Shown here: positions 33,918-41,928 of the stretch, one piece after another | How positions within the stretch are numbered: position 1 is the first letter of the stretch | Layout of the letters: every line of letters starts with the position of its first letter | Assembly: GCA_017942025.1 (NCBI GenBank) | Contig: JAGAVH010000041.1 | Location: 18,184 to 82,183 of the forward strand | Source: Ruminiclostridium sp. | GTDB taxonomy: Bacteria > Bacillota > Clostridia > Oscillospirales > Ruminococcaceae | Length of the DNA: 64,000 bases | Direction of reading: 5' to 3' | Notes under the pieces: generated by a model | What the model saw: only the letters and a program-made list of their open reading frames with translations | Databases searched by the model: none | Told to the model about the DNA's origin: nothing | Position numbers and translations under genes: made by a program

Positions 33918-34925
33918 TTACCCTATGAAAATCATCACTATCATAAATGCCAGACTCAGAACGACACTTATAATAAATACGGGTTCTTTTATGAGTGTTA
34001 TGAACTTTTCCCTCTTTGTCATTTCGGGATAGTTGTTTGTGGGACGGTAAAGTCTGTTGTTCTTCAGCTTTGATATTGCGCTTATTATTCCTGCAAACAT
34101 AAATAAGAGAACCAGCACGAACACTATTCCGAGAATTACAATCATAGTGTTTTCAAGATTGTTCAGCTCTTCGCCCTTCTGACTTTTGGCAAAGCCCGAA
34201 ACCACAGGGTCGCTGGTAATCAGAAGAAGAATCACCGCCGAAACGGAGTTTAGTATTGCGTGTATTATCATAGTAGGTATGAGGCTGTCGGAGGCGTATC
34301 TCACATATCCCAGTACGATTCCTACCACAAAGGTGAAGCAGAACTGATGTACGTTTCCGTGAGCAAGTCCGAAAAGCAGAGCTGATATCAGTATGGCAAA
34401 GCCGTTTCCGTAGGGGGTAAGTCCTGTCTGTATTATACCTCTGAACCAGAATTCTTCGAAAAGAGGTGCAATAACAATAAACTGTACCGCAAGAACTATT
34501 GCGGTTACTGCAGAGGTTACGGTTGCTCCGCCTGTCAGGGGAGCATAGGTTTCCTCTACTGCGTTTTTATTATTGGCAAGCAGAAAGGATATCACAAGAA
34601 CTAAAATGTTTATCATCTGTCCGAGTCCGTAGCAGGGCAGAACCCAGGATACAGCCTTACCGAGTCGGCTGCTCTTTTTATAATATATTCTGTTGTCGCT
34701 TTTTTTATATCCGAAAACCTTCATTGTGACAGCCATCGGGCATATGTAAAGGAAAATTATCGATACAACGGTAACTATAATGTATCTTGCGGTAGGGTCA
34801 AACTCCTTTAGCAACAGGCTCATAAGAAGGGTTGCACCCTCTGCCACAAGTCTGAATATAAGAAGTATTCCGAGTGCAAGTCCTGCCTTTCTGCAGGCAG
34901 TCCTGAATTCATTTGTCATAGCCAT
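33918..34925 (-). CDS. CPBP-family intramembrane metalloprotease
   Basis: This is a 335-residue paralogue of the next gene, with EEFWFRGIIQTGL, FGLAHGNVHQF and IIHAILN, the three conserved CPBP blocks, in a protein of about eight transmembrane helices. Its ATG overlaps the speE stop by one base (TGATG), which strongly suggests translational coupling to spermidine synthase. The last 60 residues (KNNRLYRPTNNYPEMTKREK) form a cytoplasmic loop before one last helix. Function in the polyamine operon unknown. Confidence 0.88.
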   Translation of the reverse strand: MAMTNEFRTACRKAGLALGILLIFRLVAEGATLLMSLLLKEFDPTARYIIVTVVSIIFLYICPMAVTMKVFGYKKSDNRIYYKKSSRLGKAVSWVLPCYGLGQMINILVLVISFLLANNKNAVEETYAPLTGGATVTSAVTAIVLAVQFIVIAPLFEEFWFRGIIQTGLTPYGNGFAILISALLFGLAHGNVHQFCFTFVVGIVLGYVRYASDSLIPTMIIHAILNSVSAVILLLITSDPVVSGFAKSQKGEELNNLENTMIVILGIVFVLVLLFMFAGIISAISKLKNNRLYRPTNNYPEMTKREKFITLIKEPVFIISVVLSLAFMIVMIFIG

Positions 34926-35788
34926 CAGTATTCGCCCTCCAGACCGTTTTTAATCATATCTATAACATAATTGGGTAATGCAAAGCACCCTTTATGAAGC
35001 TCTGTGTTATAATATTTTGTTCTGATACCGAGATTGTTCCAGTAGTCCTCGTCCAGGTCCTTTAACGGGTCAAGTCCCTTACTTGCAAAGCCGAATAGCC
35101 AGTGACCGCTGGCATAGGTGGGGATATGTGCCTGATACACCCTGTGTAAAGGGAATACCGAGCTTATTCTCTCGTGCGCCGCACACATCGCCTTGGCGTC
35201 ATTTATATAAAAGGGGCTTTCGTGCTGATTTACAAGCACGCCGTTTTCGGTAAGCGCATTGTAGCAGTTGCCGTAGAATTCCTTTGTAAAGAGCCCCTCG
35301 CCCGGTCCGAAGGGATCGGTGGAGTCAACTATTATAAGATCGTATTCGTTGATTTTTCTTCTTACAAAGCGGAGTCCGTCGGCATAGTGAATATCCACTC
35401 TCTTATCGTCAAGGGATACTGTCATAGAGGGGAAATATTCTTTGCACACCTCTACCACCTTTTCATCTATCTCCACTAAGTCAATATGCTCTATCGTATT
35501 GTAGCGGCAAAGCTCTCTTATCGTGCCGCCGTCGCCTGCGCCGATAACAAGAACATTCTTTACATCCTTCTTTACTGCCATAGGAACGTGAACTATCATA
35601 TCGTGATAGATGAATTCATCCTTTTCGGTTATCATCACATAGCCGTCAAGGGCGAGGAGCTTTCCGAACTCCAGCGACTGAAATACATCTATCCTCTGAT
35701 AATCAGTTTCTGCCGTGTATAAATGTTCATCTACTCTTATTGAAAATCTTACGCTGTCGCTATGATTTTCGGTAAACCATAATTCCAT
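34925..35788 (-). CDS. speE: Spermidine synthase
   Basis: SpeE transfers aminopropyl from decarboxylated S-adenosylmethionine to putrescine. The 287-residue cytoplasmic protein begins LWFTENHSDSVRFSIRV and has LALDGYVMITEKDEFIYHDM, the SAM-like site VIGAGDGGTIREL and the catalytic Asp block IIVDSTDPFGPGEGLFTKEFY. It is directly after the decarboxylase gene (12 bp), with speD two genes upstream, giving a complete set for making spermidine from a diamine. Start at 35788 has AAAGGCG upstream. Confidence 0.95.
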   Translation of the reverse strand: MELWFTENHSDSVRFSIRVDEHLYTAETDYQRIDVFQSLEFGKLLALDGYVMITEKDEFIYHDMIVHVPMAVKKDVKNVLVIGAGDGGTIRELCRYNTIEHIDLVEIDEKVVEVCKEYFPSMTVSLDDKRVDIHYADGLRFVRRKINEYDLIIVDSTDPFGPGEGLFTKEFYGNCYNALTENGVLVNQHESPFYINDAKAMCAAHERISSVFPLHRVYQAHIPTYASGHWLFGFASKGLDPLKDLDEDYWNNLGIRTKYYNTELHKGCFALPNYVIDMIKNGLEGEY

Positions 35789-35800
35789 TTTTTCGCCTTT

Positions 35801-37246
35801 CTAATTTTCAAGAATCATTATATTCTTAATTTCAAGATCCTCTGTACCTGTAAGGAAGCAGCCCTTCTCTCCTGCATACTTTATATACGCTAAAATTTCC
35901 TCGGTTATCTGCTCGCCGGGAGCAAGTATAGGAATACCCGGTGGATAGCACATTACAAATTCGCCACTTATCTTTCCTGCACTCTTTTCTATAGGTACGG
36001 ATTTCTTGTTGCCGTAGAATGCCTCCTGGGGCGACATCTTTACAATGGGGTTTATATATTCGTGGTCAAGCATACCCGTCTTATCCTTCTGATAAATCCG
36101 CTTGATATCGTTAAGCGCACCTATCAGTCGGTCAAGGTAAAGCTCTCTGTCGCCTATTGAAACATAGGCTAAGATATTTCCGATATCACCGAATTCTATC
36201 TGTATGCCGTAGCTGTCACGGAGGATATCATATACCTCAATTCCTGCAAGTCCGATATCTCTTGTGTGGATAGACAGCTTTGTAACATCAAAGTCATAGA
36301 ATGCGCCGCCGTCGCAAAGCTCCTTTGAAAAGGCGTAGTAACCGCCGATATCGTTTATCTCGCTACGCATATATTCTGCATAGCTCTTTACCTTTTCAAA
36401 AATCTCCTTGCCGTGAAGAGCAAGATTTCTTCTTGATATATCGAGACTGGACATTAAAAGATAACTGCCGCTTGTAGTCTGCATAAGGTTTATTATCTGT
36501 CTTATGTAGCCCTCGTTTACAGTATCACTCGTTAAAAGAAAACTACTCTGAGTAAGCGATCCGCCGCTTTTATGCATACTTACAGCCGCCATATCAGCGC
36601 CTGCGTGCATACCTGCAACGGGCATTCCGTCGGCAAAATAGAAATGTGTGCCGTGTGCCTCATCGGCAAGCAGATACATTCCGTTTTCGTGGGCAAGGTC
36701 GGCAATACGCTTTATATCGGAGCATACGCCGTAATAGGTGGGATTATTCACAAACACCGCTTTAGCGTCGGGATTTTCCTTTATCGCCTTTTCCACATCC
36801 TCGTATCTCATACCAAGAGGAATTCCAAGCTCTTTATTAACGCCGGGATTTACATAAACAGGCACAGCTCCGCCTAAAATGAGAGCGTTAATTGCGCTGC
36901 GGTGTACATTTCGGGGCATAATTATCTTTTCCCCACGCTTTGCGACTGCAAGCACCATTGCCTGCACCGCCGCTGTAGTTCCGTTTACTATAAAGAATGC
37001 ATTCTTACAGCCGAAGGCGTCGGCGGCAATCTGCTCTGCTTCCTTTATAACGGAAACGGGATGACAGAGATTGTCAAGGGGTTTTGAGGAATTGACGTCA
37101 ACGGTCATACATTCCTTGCCTAAGAAATCTGTAAGCTCGGGGTTGCCTCTGCCCATCTTGTGTCCGGGGACATCAAAGGGGACTATTCTCTTTTGTCTGT
37201 AGGTTTTCAGCGCCTCGTAAATGGGCGCTTTGTTCTGATTTTCCAT
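35801..37246 (-). CDS. Orn/Lys/Arg decarboxylase (PLP, short Gram-positive type)
   Basis: This 481-residue fold-type I PLP enzyme has LLADEAHGTHFYF and SMHKSGGSLTQSSFLL, in which Lys of HKSGG holds PLP, and a C-terminal decarboxylase domain ending GTEDLEIKNIMI. Size and motifs match the SpeA/YaaO type, which decarboxylates arginine, lysine or ornithine; substrate cannot be fixed from the sequence. With speD and speE it should supply the diamine for aminopropyl transfer; no agmatinase is present in the window. A 24-bp tandem repeat precedes it. Start has AAGGAT seven bases upstream. Confidence 0.88.
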   Translation of the reverse strand: MENQNKAPIYEALKTYRQKRIVPFDVPGHKMGRGNPELTDFLGKECMTVDVNSSKPLDNLCHPVSVIKEAEQIAADAFGCKNAFFIVNGTTAAVQAMVLAVAKRGEKIIMPRNVHRSAINALILGGAVPVYVNPGVNKELGIPLGMRYEDVEKAIKENPDAKAVFVNNPTYYGVCSDIKRIADLAHENGMYLLADEAHGTHFYFADGMPVAGMHAGADMAAVSMHKSGGSLTQSSFLLTSDTVNEGYIRQIINLMQTTSGSYLLMSSLDISRRNLALHGKEIFEKVKSYAEYMRSEINDIGGYYAFSKELCDGGAFYDFDVTKLSIHTRDIGLAGIEVYDILRDSYGIQIEFGDIGNILAYVSIGDRELYLDRLIGALNDIKRIYQKDKTGMLDHEYINPIVKMSPQEAFYGNKKSVPIEKSAGKISGEFVMCYPPGIPILAPGEQITEEILAYIKYAGEKGCFLTGTEDLEIKNIMILEN

Positions 37247-37276
37247 ATATTTTATCCTTGTTTATATCAAATTTTC

Positions 37277-37365
37277 GGGGACACCGCTGAACGGGGCGTC
37301 GGGGACGTCGCTGAACGGGGCGTCGGAGACGTCGCTGAACGGGGCGTCGAGGACGTCGCCCCCTA
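37277..37365. repeat. 24-bp tandem repeat between speD and the decarboxylase gene
   Basis: About 3.7 units of a 24-bp GC-rich sequence containing GCTGAACGGGGCGTC at 37277-37300, 37301-37324, 37325-37348 and a partial unit to 37365. The minus-strand start, GTAGGGGGCGAC followed by GACGCCCCG, matches a module of the composite repeats at 9826 and 49888, so this looks like a third copy expanded in tandem. It lies in the transcript between two polyamine genes. Confidence 0.8.
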
Positions 37366-37379
37366 CTACGAATAACGTC

Positions 37380-38207
37380 TTAATATATATTCATTCCCGA
37401 ATATATTTCTATCATTTCACGGCGCAGGCTCTCGGTAATACGGAGTCTTTCCTTTGGGGGTATATCGTAGATATCCGAATTGAAAAGGTAATTCTTTAAA
37501 TCCATTTCTCTTATCATAAGCCTTGTATGGAAGATATTCGCCTGATATACATTTATATCCGTTGCGTCGTATTTTGTAAGGGTATAATCGTTTATAAAAT
37601 CCTGAATGGAGGTTATATCGTGGTCCAGGTACAGCTTATGTCCGCCCATATCCCTTGTAAAGCCTCTTACACGGTAGTCTATCGTGATAATATCCGAATC
37701 AAAGCTGCCTATGAGGTAGTCAAGAGCATTAAGCGGCGAAATCTCTCCGCAGGTGGAAACGTCTATATCTACTCTGAAGGTCGAAATGCTGTTATTCGGA
37801 TGATATTCGGGATAGGTGTGTACGGTAACATGGGATTTGTCGAGGTGGGCTACTACCGTTTCGCTCCTCTTCTGCATACGGGGATTAAGCGGCTCGCCCT
37901 TTACCATACCCTTGTTACAGCTCGGGTCTATTTCTGTGCCTGCTGTAGCCTTTTCGGAGATAAGCAGAGTAACGCTTGCGCCCTGGGGGTCATAATCCTG
38001 CTTTGAGATATTAAGCACATTAGCACCTATTATATCTGTGACATCGCAGAGTATTCCCGTAAGTCGCTCGGAATTATACTGCTCGTCTATGTAGTCTATA
38101 TAATCTCTCTGTTCTCTTGCGCTTTTTGCATAGCACACATCATAGATATTGAAGCTGAGAGTTTTGGTCAGATTGTTAAAGCCGTAGAGCTTCAGCTTTT
38201 TCTCCAA
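37380..38207 (-). CDS. speD: S-adenosylmethionine decarboxylase proenzyme
   Basis: SpeD makes decarboxylated S-adenosylmethionine, the aminopropyl donor. The 275-residue protein matches the long E. coli-type class: [16 protein letters not shown] near the N-terminus and [16 protein letters not shown], where the Ser after Lys becomes the pyruvoyl group on self-cleavage. [15 protein letters not shown] is also conserved. Translation starts at TTG (38207), with GGTG five bases and AAAGG 12 bases upstream; no ATG gives the family N-terminus. First gene of the polyamine operon, with a strong promoter. Confidence 0.95.
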   Translation of the reverse strand: MEKKLKLYGFNNLTKTLSFNIYDVCYAKSAREQRDYIDYIDEQYNSERLTGILCDVTDIIGANVLNISKQDYDPQGASVTLLISEKATAGTEIDPSCNKGMVKGEPLNPRMQKRSETVVAHLDKSHVTVHTYPEYHPNNSISTFRVDIDVSTCGEISPLNALDYLIGSFDSDIITIDYRVRGFTRDMGGHKLYLDHDITSIQDFINDYTLTKYDATDINVYQANIFHTRLMIREMDLKNYLFNSDIYDIPPKERLRITESLRREMIEIYSGMNIY

Positions 38208-38258
38208 ATATCACCACTGCCTTTCGTATAAGCTTGTCATATTTACAACATACCTATA

Positions 38259-38287
38259 ATAATATAATAAACAGCTGATTTTGTCAA
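38259..38287 (-). promoter_or_regulatory. Promoter of the polyamine operon
   Basis: TTGACA (38282-38287, consensus) and TATTAT (38259-38264) on the minus strand are 17 bp apart. The predicted 5' leader is about 45 nt. Confidence 0.75.
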
Positions 38288-38584
38288 TAAAAATTTAAGA
38301 GGCGGCATACAGGTAAAACAAAACGGATAATACGTACATTCACATTCATATAGAGCAGGCTCGCAATAATATACAATTTATATATAAATATAAGCTCTGT
38401 TTGCCAATTTCAAAGGCATTACGCACCCTGTATCTATCCATTTACTGTAAGCAAAACAGCTAAATTTTATCAAATTTAGTGTAATCCGTTACATAAAACT
38501 GTGCAATATGCACATCCAAGGGATTTTTCGACTATATATTTTTCACTAATTTTAAAAAAATAGACAAATTTTTGGTAAAAAGTA
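38288..38584. other. AT-rich intergenic region with no recognised feature
   Basis: Between the divergent speD and pilin promoters lie about 300 bases of A+T-rich DNA. I see no open frame with a ribosome binding site, no long hairpin and no repeat matching other parts of the window. Confidence 0.6.
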
Positions 38585-38613
38585 TTGCATTTTACTTTTA
38601 GTTATGGTATTCT
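38585..38613 (+). promoter_or_regulatory. Promoter of the first pilin gene
   Basis: TTGCAT (38585-38590) and TATTCT (38608-38613) with a 17-bp spacer. The resulting leader of about 105 nt contains a hairpin, TTTAACAG (38662-38669) with CTGTTAAA (38676-38683), that could stabilise the mRNA. Confidence 0.5.
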
Positions 38614-38726
38614 ATAGTTACAACAATTATTAGTATATGTTATATGCTATATTGACAAGGATTTAACAGCGCAGACTGTTAAACATAAACAAATTTTTAT
38701 TCTATTTTTTTAAGGAGGTAATTTCC

Positions 38727-39434
38727 ATGATAAAGAAATTACAGCAGCTTAAAGCCAAGAAAGGCTTTACTCTCGTAGAACTTATCGTTGTTATCGCTAT
38801 CATCGGCGTATTAGCAGCAATCTTAGTTCCTACAATGATGGGCTTTGTTACTTCTTCAAGAGTAACATCAGCTAACTCTACTGCAGCTTCCTTTGAAGAC
38901 CAGATCGAACAGTTCTTAACAGACTGCGATACAAAGGGCTACGGTATGAAGAGCGGTAACACAAGCACAGCAACAATCTGGATCGACATCCAGCCCAACA
39001 AGTGGACAACAACAGTTGACACACTTGGTTCTTTCAAGAAGAACAGCTCAACTGAATGGAAGGCTGGTACAGCCATCACTTCTGCTGACACAGCTATTGC
39101 TAAGTCTGCAAATGCTACAGACCTTATGTCCATCAAGCTTATGTCTCTCTTCCCTGATCTTCAGCAGGGTACAGTTATCGCTTGGGTAAAGGCTGGTAAC
39201 GTAGAAGCTCTCGTTTACACAGCAGATGGTAATGCATACGCAAACCTCGGTGCTGCAAAGGGTGCTATCGGTACAGTTGCATCTGCTACATACGGTAACG
39301 GCGGTGCTCTTTCCGGCAACGGCGTTAACTGGGGCAAAAAGACAGCTCAGTGGGATCAGAAGACAGCTGGTATCTCTGATACAGGTTTAACAGTTGGTAC
39401 ATCTCCCGCTCTCGCACTCGGTGCTACATCCTAA
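38727..39434 (+). CDS. Type IV pilin-like protein 1
   Basis: This 235-residue protein has a type III prepilin signal: a short basic leader, then KKG|FTLVELIVVIAIIGVLAAIL, with cleavage expected after Gly and Glu5 of the mature protein present. It should be a (pseudo)pilin assembled in the envelope. The C-terminal part (GVNWGKKTAQWDQKTAGISD) parallels pilin 2. The ribosome binding site AAGGAGGT is perfect and codons are strongly biased, so the protein is probably abundant. No prepilin peptidase or assembly ATPase gene is in the window, so it is an orphan. Related pilins aid cellulose attachment in Ruminococcus albus, a possible role here. Confidence 0.88.
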   Translation: MIKKLQQLKAKKGFTLVELIVVIAIIGVLAAILVPTMMGFVTSSRVTSANSTAASFEDQIEQFLTDCDTKGYGMKSGNTSTATIWIDIQPNKWTTTVDTLGSFKKNSSTEWKAGTAITSADTAIAKSANATDLMSIKLMSLFPDLQQGTVIAWVKAGNVEALVYTADGNAYANLGAAKGAIGTVASATYGNGGALSGNGVNWGKKTAQWDQKTAGISDTGLTVGTSPALALGATS

Positions 39435-39482
39435 TCTAAAGCTTTAAGTTGCTAAAGATTACATAAAAAATGTATAACATTT

Positions 39483-39504
39483 CCCCCGACCGACCGGTCG
39501 GGGG
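39483..39504 (+). terminator. Terminator after pilin 1
   Basis: CCCCCGACC (39483-39491) pairs with GGTCGGGGG (39496-39504), loop GACC, followed by TTTATTTTTG. Strong intrinsic terminator. Confidence 0.9.
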
Positions 39505-39532
39505 TTTATTTTTGCCTTTTTTTTAAAAGCTA

Positions 39533-39561
39533 TTGCAATTTTTTACATATTGTGTTATTAT
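39533..39561 (+). promoter_or_regulatory. Promoter of the second pilin gene
   Basis: TTGCAA (39533-39538) and TATTAT (39556-39561), 17-bp spacer. It sits between the pilin 1 terminator and pilin 2, so pilin 2 is separately transcribed. Confidence 0.55.
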
Positions 39562-39602
39562 AAGTTTATTAAGTTACTTAAACTTATCTGACGGAGGAAA
39601 TT

Positions 39603-40289
39603 ATGAAAAAACATATGGGCAAAAAGGGCTTTACTCTTGTAGAGCTTATCGTTGTAATAGCTATCATCGGCGTACTTTCTGCAATACTTATTCCCACTAT
39701 GATGGGCTTTGTGCGTGATTCGCAGATAACAACAGCCAACAAGGCGGCAAACGAAATGAGCGAGGCAATCTCGCAGACTCTGACTAAGTTTGATACAGAA
39801 GGTTACGGAATGAAGCCGACTCAGGGCGCCACTGCAATAATAACGGTAGATATATACTCTGATTCGGATACTATCAAGTGGAAAACCACCGTATCGGATA
39901 CAAACAGTTTTATAAACCAGAACGACATCGACTGGACTGTAGCCGGTACCGGCGTAAGCTCGTCAGATACCTTTGTTGATAACGCCAATATACCGCAGAA
40001 TCTCATCTCCTTGGAGCTTATGAACTATTTTCCTGAATTAACAAGCGGTCACGCTTGGTTTGCTGTATCAGGAGGCTTTGTAAGAGCCGCTTACTTCAAC
40101 GAAGAGGGCTCTGCGCAAGCACAGCTTGAAACCGTCTTTAACAGTGAGGGTAATCTTGTTGCCACATCTACAGTTGACTGGGAAAGAAAATTATGCACCT
40201 GGAATGGTGAAAACAGCGGAATCACCGATGACGGTCTTGTAGTGGGCACCTCACCTGCAATCTTTATAGGACAGCTGGCGCAGACGTAA
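39603..40289 (+). CDS. Type IV pilin-like protein 2
   Basis: This 228-residue paralogue of pilin 1 has GKKGFTLVELIVVIAIIGVL after a leader of about 8 residues, then shared blocks GYGMK, NLISLELMNYFPEL and a C-terminal DGLVVGTSPA that matches pilin 1's TGLTVGTSPA. Codon use is ordinary, unlike that of pilin 1, so it may be a minor pilin. Ribosome binding site GGAGG seven bases before the ATG. The duplication followed by divergence in expression is inferred from these contrasts. Confidence 0.87.
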   Translation: MKKHMGKKGFTLVELIVVIAIIGVLSAILIPTMMGFVRDSQITTANKAANEMSEAISQTLTKFDTEGYGMKPTQGATAIITVDIYSDSDTIKWKTTVSDTNSFINQNDIDWTVAGTGVSSSDTFVDNANIPQNLISLELMNYFPELTSGHAWFAVSGGFVRAAYFNEEGSAQAQLETVFNSEGNLVATSTVDWERKLCTWNGENSGITDDGLVVGTSPAIFIGQLAQT

Positions 40290-40310
40290 TAAATAAAGAA
40301 AAGGGGGTGC

Positions 40311-40530
40311 ATAACCCCTCATCCGTCACCTTGCGGTGCCACCTTCTCCCGAGGGAGAAGGCTTTGAATCGATGCACGAAAAAGGCTTATACTTGAGGAG
40401 AAGCTGTCGCTGAAAGCGACTGATGAGGTGTATCAATGTAATCACCCCTCATCCGTCACCTGCGGTGCCATCTTCAGCAATTCGCAGAATTGCGACCAAT
40501 TTTGGCAAAATAATAGCCCTAGGGAGAAGC
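40311..40530. repeat. Interspersed repeat with two CCCTCATCCGTCACC units
   Basis: Two copies of a unit containing CCCTCATCCGTCACC followed by GCGGTGCCA lie at about 40315-40345 and 40445-40470. The first is followed by a CTTCTCCC/GGGAGAAG hairpin. Between them is AAGCTGTCGC/GCGACTGATGAGG, which is partly the inverse of the unit. Such sequences are a common intergenic repeat in gut Firmicutes. No protein is encoded. Confidence 0.7.
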
Positions 40531-40542
40531 TACCAATACAAA

Positions 40543-40571
40543 AAACCTGACATTGTAATAATGTCAGGTTT
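40543..40571. terminator. Terminator after the zinc-ribbon gene
   Basis: A 12-bp stem (40543-40554 with 40560-40571), loop GTAAT, with A-rich sequence on one side and TTGTTTTTTATT on the other, allowing termination on both strands. Confidence 0.85.
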
Positions 40572-40577
40572 TGTTTT

Positions 40578-41714
40578 TTATTCTACCTTTGTACCGCATA
40601 CCATACAGAAGCGGGCATCGTCGCCAAGCTCTGCATTGCAGTTTTTGCAGGTTTTGTTCTGTGTTCTTACAGGAAGTCCGCAATTCATACAGAATGCTCC
40701 GCCGCTGAGGGCTGTGCCGCAGTTTATGCAGAACAGAGGCTTGTCATTTGCTACTGTGTTTTCTGCAGGAGGTGCGGATACTAAGTCAAGTATCTTTCCT
40801 TCGTCGATGGGCTTTTCTTCAGGCTTTTCTTCTGTTACAGGCTCAGGAGAGCTTTCTGTGGGCGCTTCTTCAGAAGATTCTGCTGTCTGTGCGGTTTCTT
40901 CTTCGGGTGCTTGCGACGTTTCCTCGGCTTGTGATGTTTCTGCCACAGCTTCTTCCGTTGCTGTGAAATCAGATTCTTCTGCTTTTTCATCAGCTTCTGC
41001 ATTGTCGGGAACAAGCTTACGGATAGGAGCGTCGTCTATAGGCGTATCGTCCTGAACAGTCTGAACAGGTTCAGGCATAGGAACAGGTACGGGAGCAGGC
41101 TCAGGCATAGGAACAGGTACGGGAGCAGGCATAGGAGCAGGAACAGGCTCCGGTGCAGGCTGTACTGTGTTTACAGCCGCATTTGCAGGAATATTGTTTA
41201 TCGGTGCGGTGTTATCGGGGATAACAGCCTCTGCCACCGCTTTATTTCTTGCTTTTCTGGAGCTTCTTCTTGCAAAGCAGGAAACGATAACGGTAACATA
41301 TCCGAAAAATGCCCACAAAAACATACATACTGTATAGAATATATAGATAAATGTCGTATTTATTGACGCAGGATCAATGCTCATACCGAACTTTGACGGA
41401 GCTAAGAAAATACCGCAGGTGAGGTCTCTTATTGCTCCGATGACTCCCCCACCCTGATACGCCATAAGCTCTGTGCTGACGGTGATAAGTCCCATCGTAA
41501 TGATGTAGACTACTGTCATCAGTATGCTTGCTACCAGAACTATTATAGAAAGTGTTTTATTTATTACATACAGTCCCCTGTTCTTCTTTCCGAAAAGGCA
41601 TATTGCAAGTATCAGGGTAATAATAGCCAGCGCAGCCGCCGCGGCACAGACAATGGTCGTAACAAAGGGTATGGCGACATATCCGCCGTAATGTTCAAAA
41701 TATGCGTTATTCAT
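40578..41714 (-). CDS. Membrane protein with C-terminal double zinc ribbon
   Basis: This protein of about 378 residues has three transmembrane helices in its first half, a proline-rich linker (PVPMPEPAPVPVPMPEP), an acidic Glu/Thr/Ser-rich stretch, and at the C-terminus two zinc ribbons, CINCGTALSGGAFCMNCG and CKNCNAELGDDARFCMVCG. The ribbons are of the kind found in many Firmicutes membrane proteins and are probably cytoplasmic protein-interaction modules. Start at 41714 has AAAGGAT upstream; an upstream frame extension lacks a ribosome binding site. Monocistronic. Function unknown. Confidence 0.8.
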   Translation of the reverse strand: MNNAYFEHYGGYVAIPFVTTIVCAAAAALAIITLILAICLFGKKNRGLYVINKTLSIIVLVASILMTVVYIITMGLITVSTELMAYQGGGVIGAIRDLTCGIFLAPSKFGMSIDPASINTTFIYIFYTVCMFLWAFFGYVTVIVSCFARRSSRKARNKAVAEAVIPDNTAPINNIPANAAVNTVQPAPEPVPAPMPAPVPVPMPEPAPVPVPMPEPVQTVQDDTPIDDAPIRKLVPDNAEADEKAEESDFTATEEAVAETSQAEETSQAPEEETAQTAESSEEAPTESSPEPVTEEKPEEKPIDEGKILDLVSAPPAENTVANDKPLFCINCGTALSGGAFCMNCGLPVRTQNKTCKNCNAELGDDARFCMVCGTKVE

Positions 41715-41804
41715 AGTAAAATATCCTTTCTCTTGGCGTCTTGAAATCTGCTTTAATTTTATCACAAAGATTATATCATGTCAACAGAAAATTAAGGCGA
41801 ACTA

Positions 41805-41833
41805 TTGATATAAAGAAAAAAATATGGTATAAT
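41805..41833 (+). promoter_or_regulatory. Promoter of glmS
   Basis: TTGATA (41805-41810) and TATAAT (41828-41833), 17-bp spacer, with TGG just before the -10 (extended -10). Leader of about 90 nt with a small hairpin TTGCCG/CGGCAA near 41886-41904. No room for a glmS ribozyme. Confidence 0.75.
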
Positions 41834-41928
41834 CATTATAAGTATTCTGAATTATTATAGGAAAAAACGAATAATTATAAATATATTGCCGCTATGTCGG
41901 CAAAATGAGAAGAAAGGAATTTTTACTT

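Noticed and set aside
37277-37365. Short direct repeats as a CRISPR array
   Set aside because: Units are contiguous with no unique spacers and no cas genes are near.
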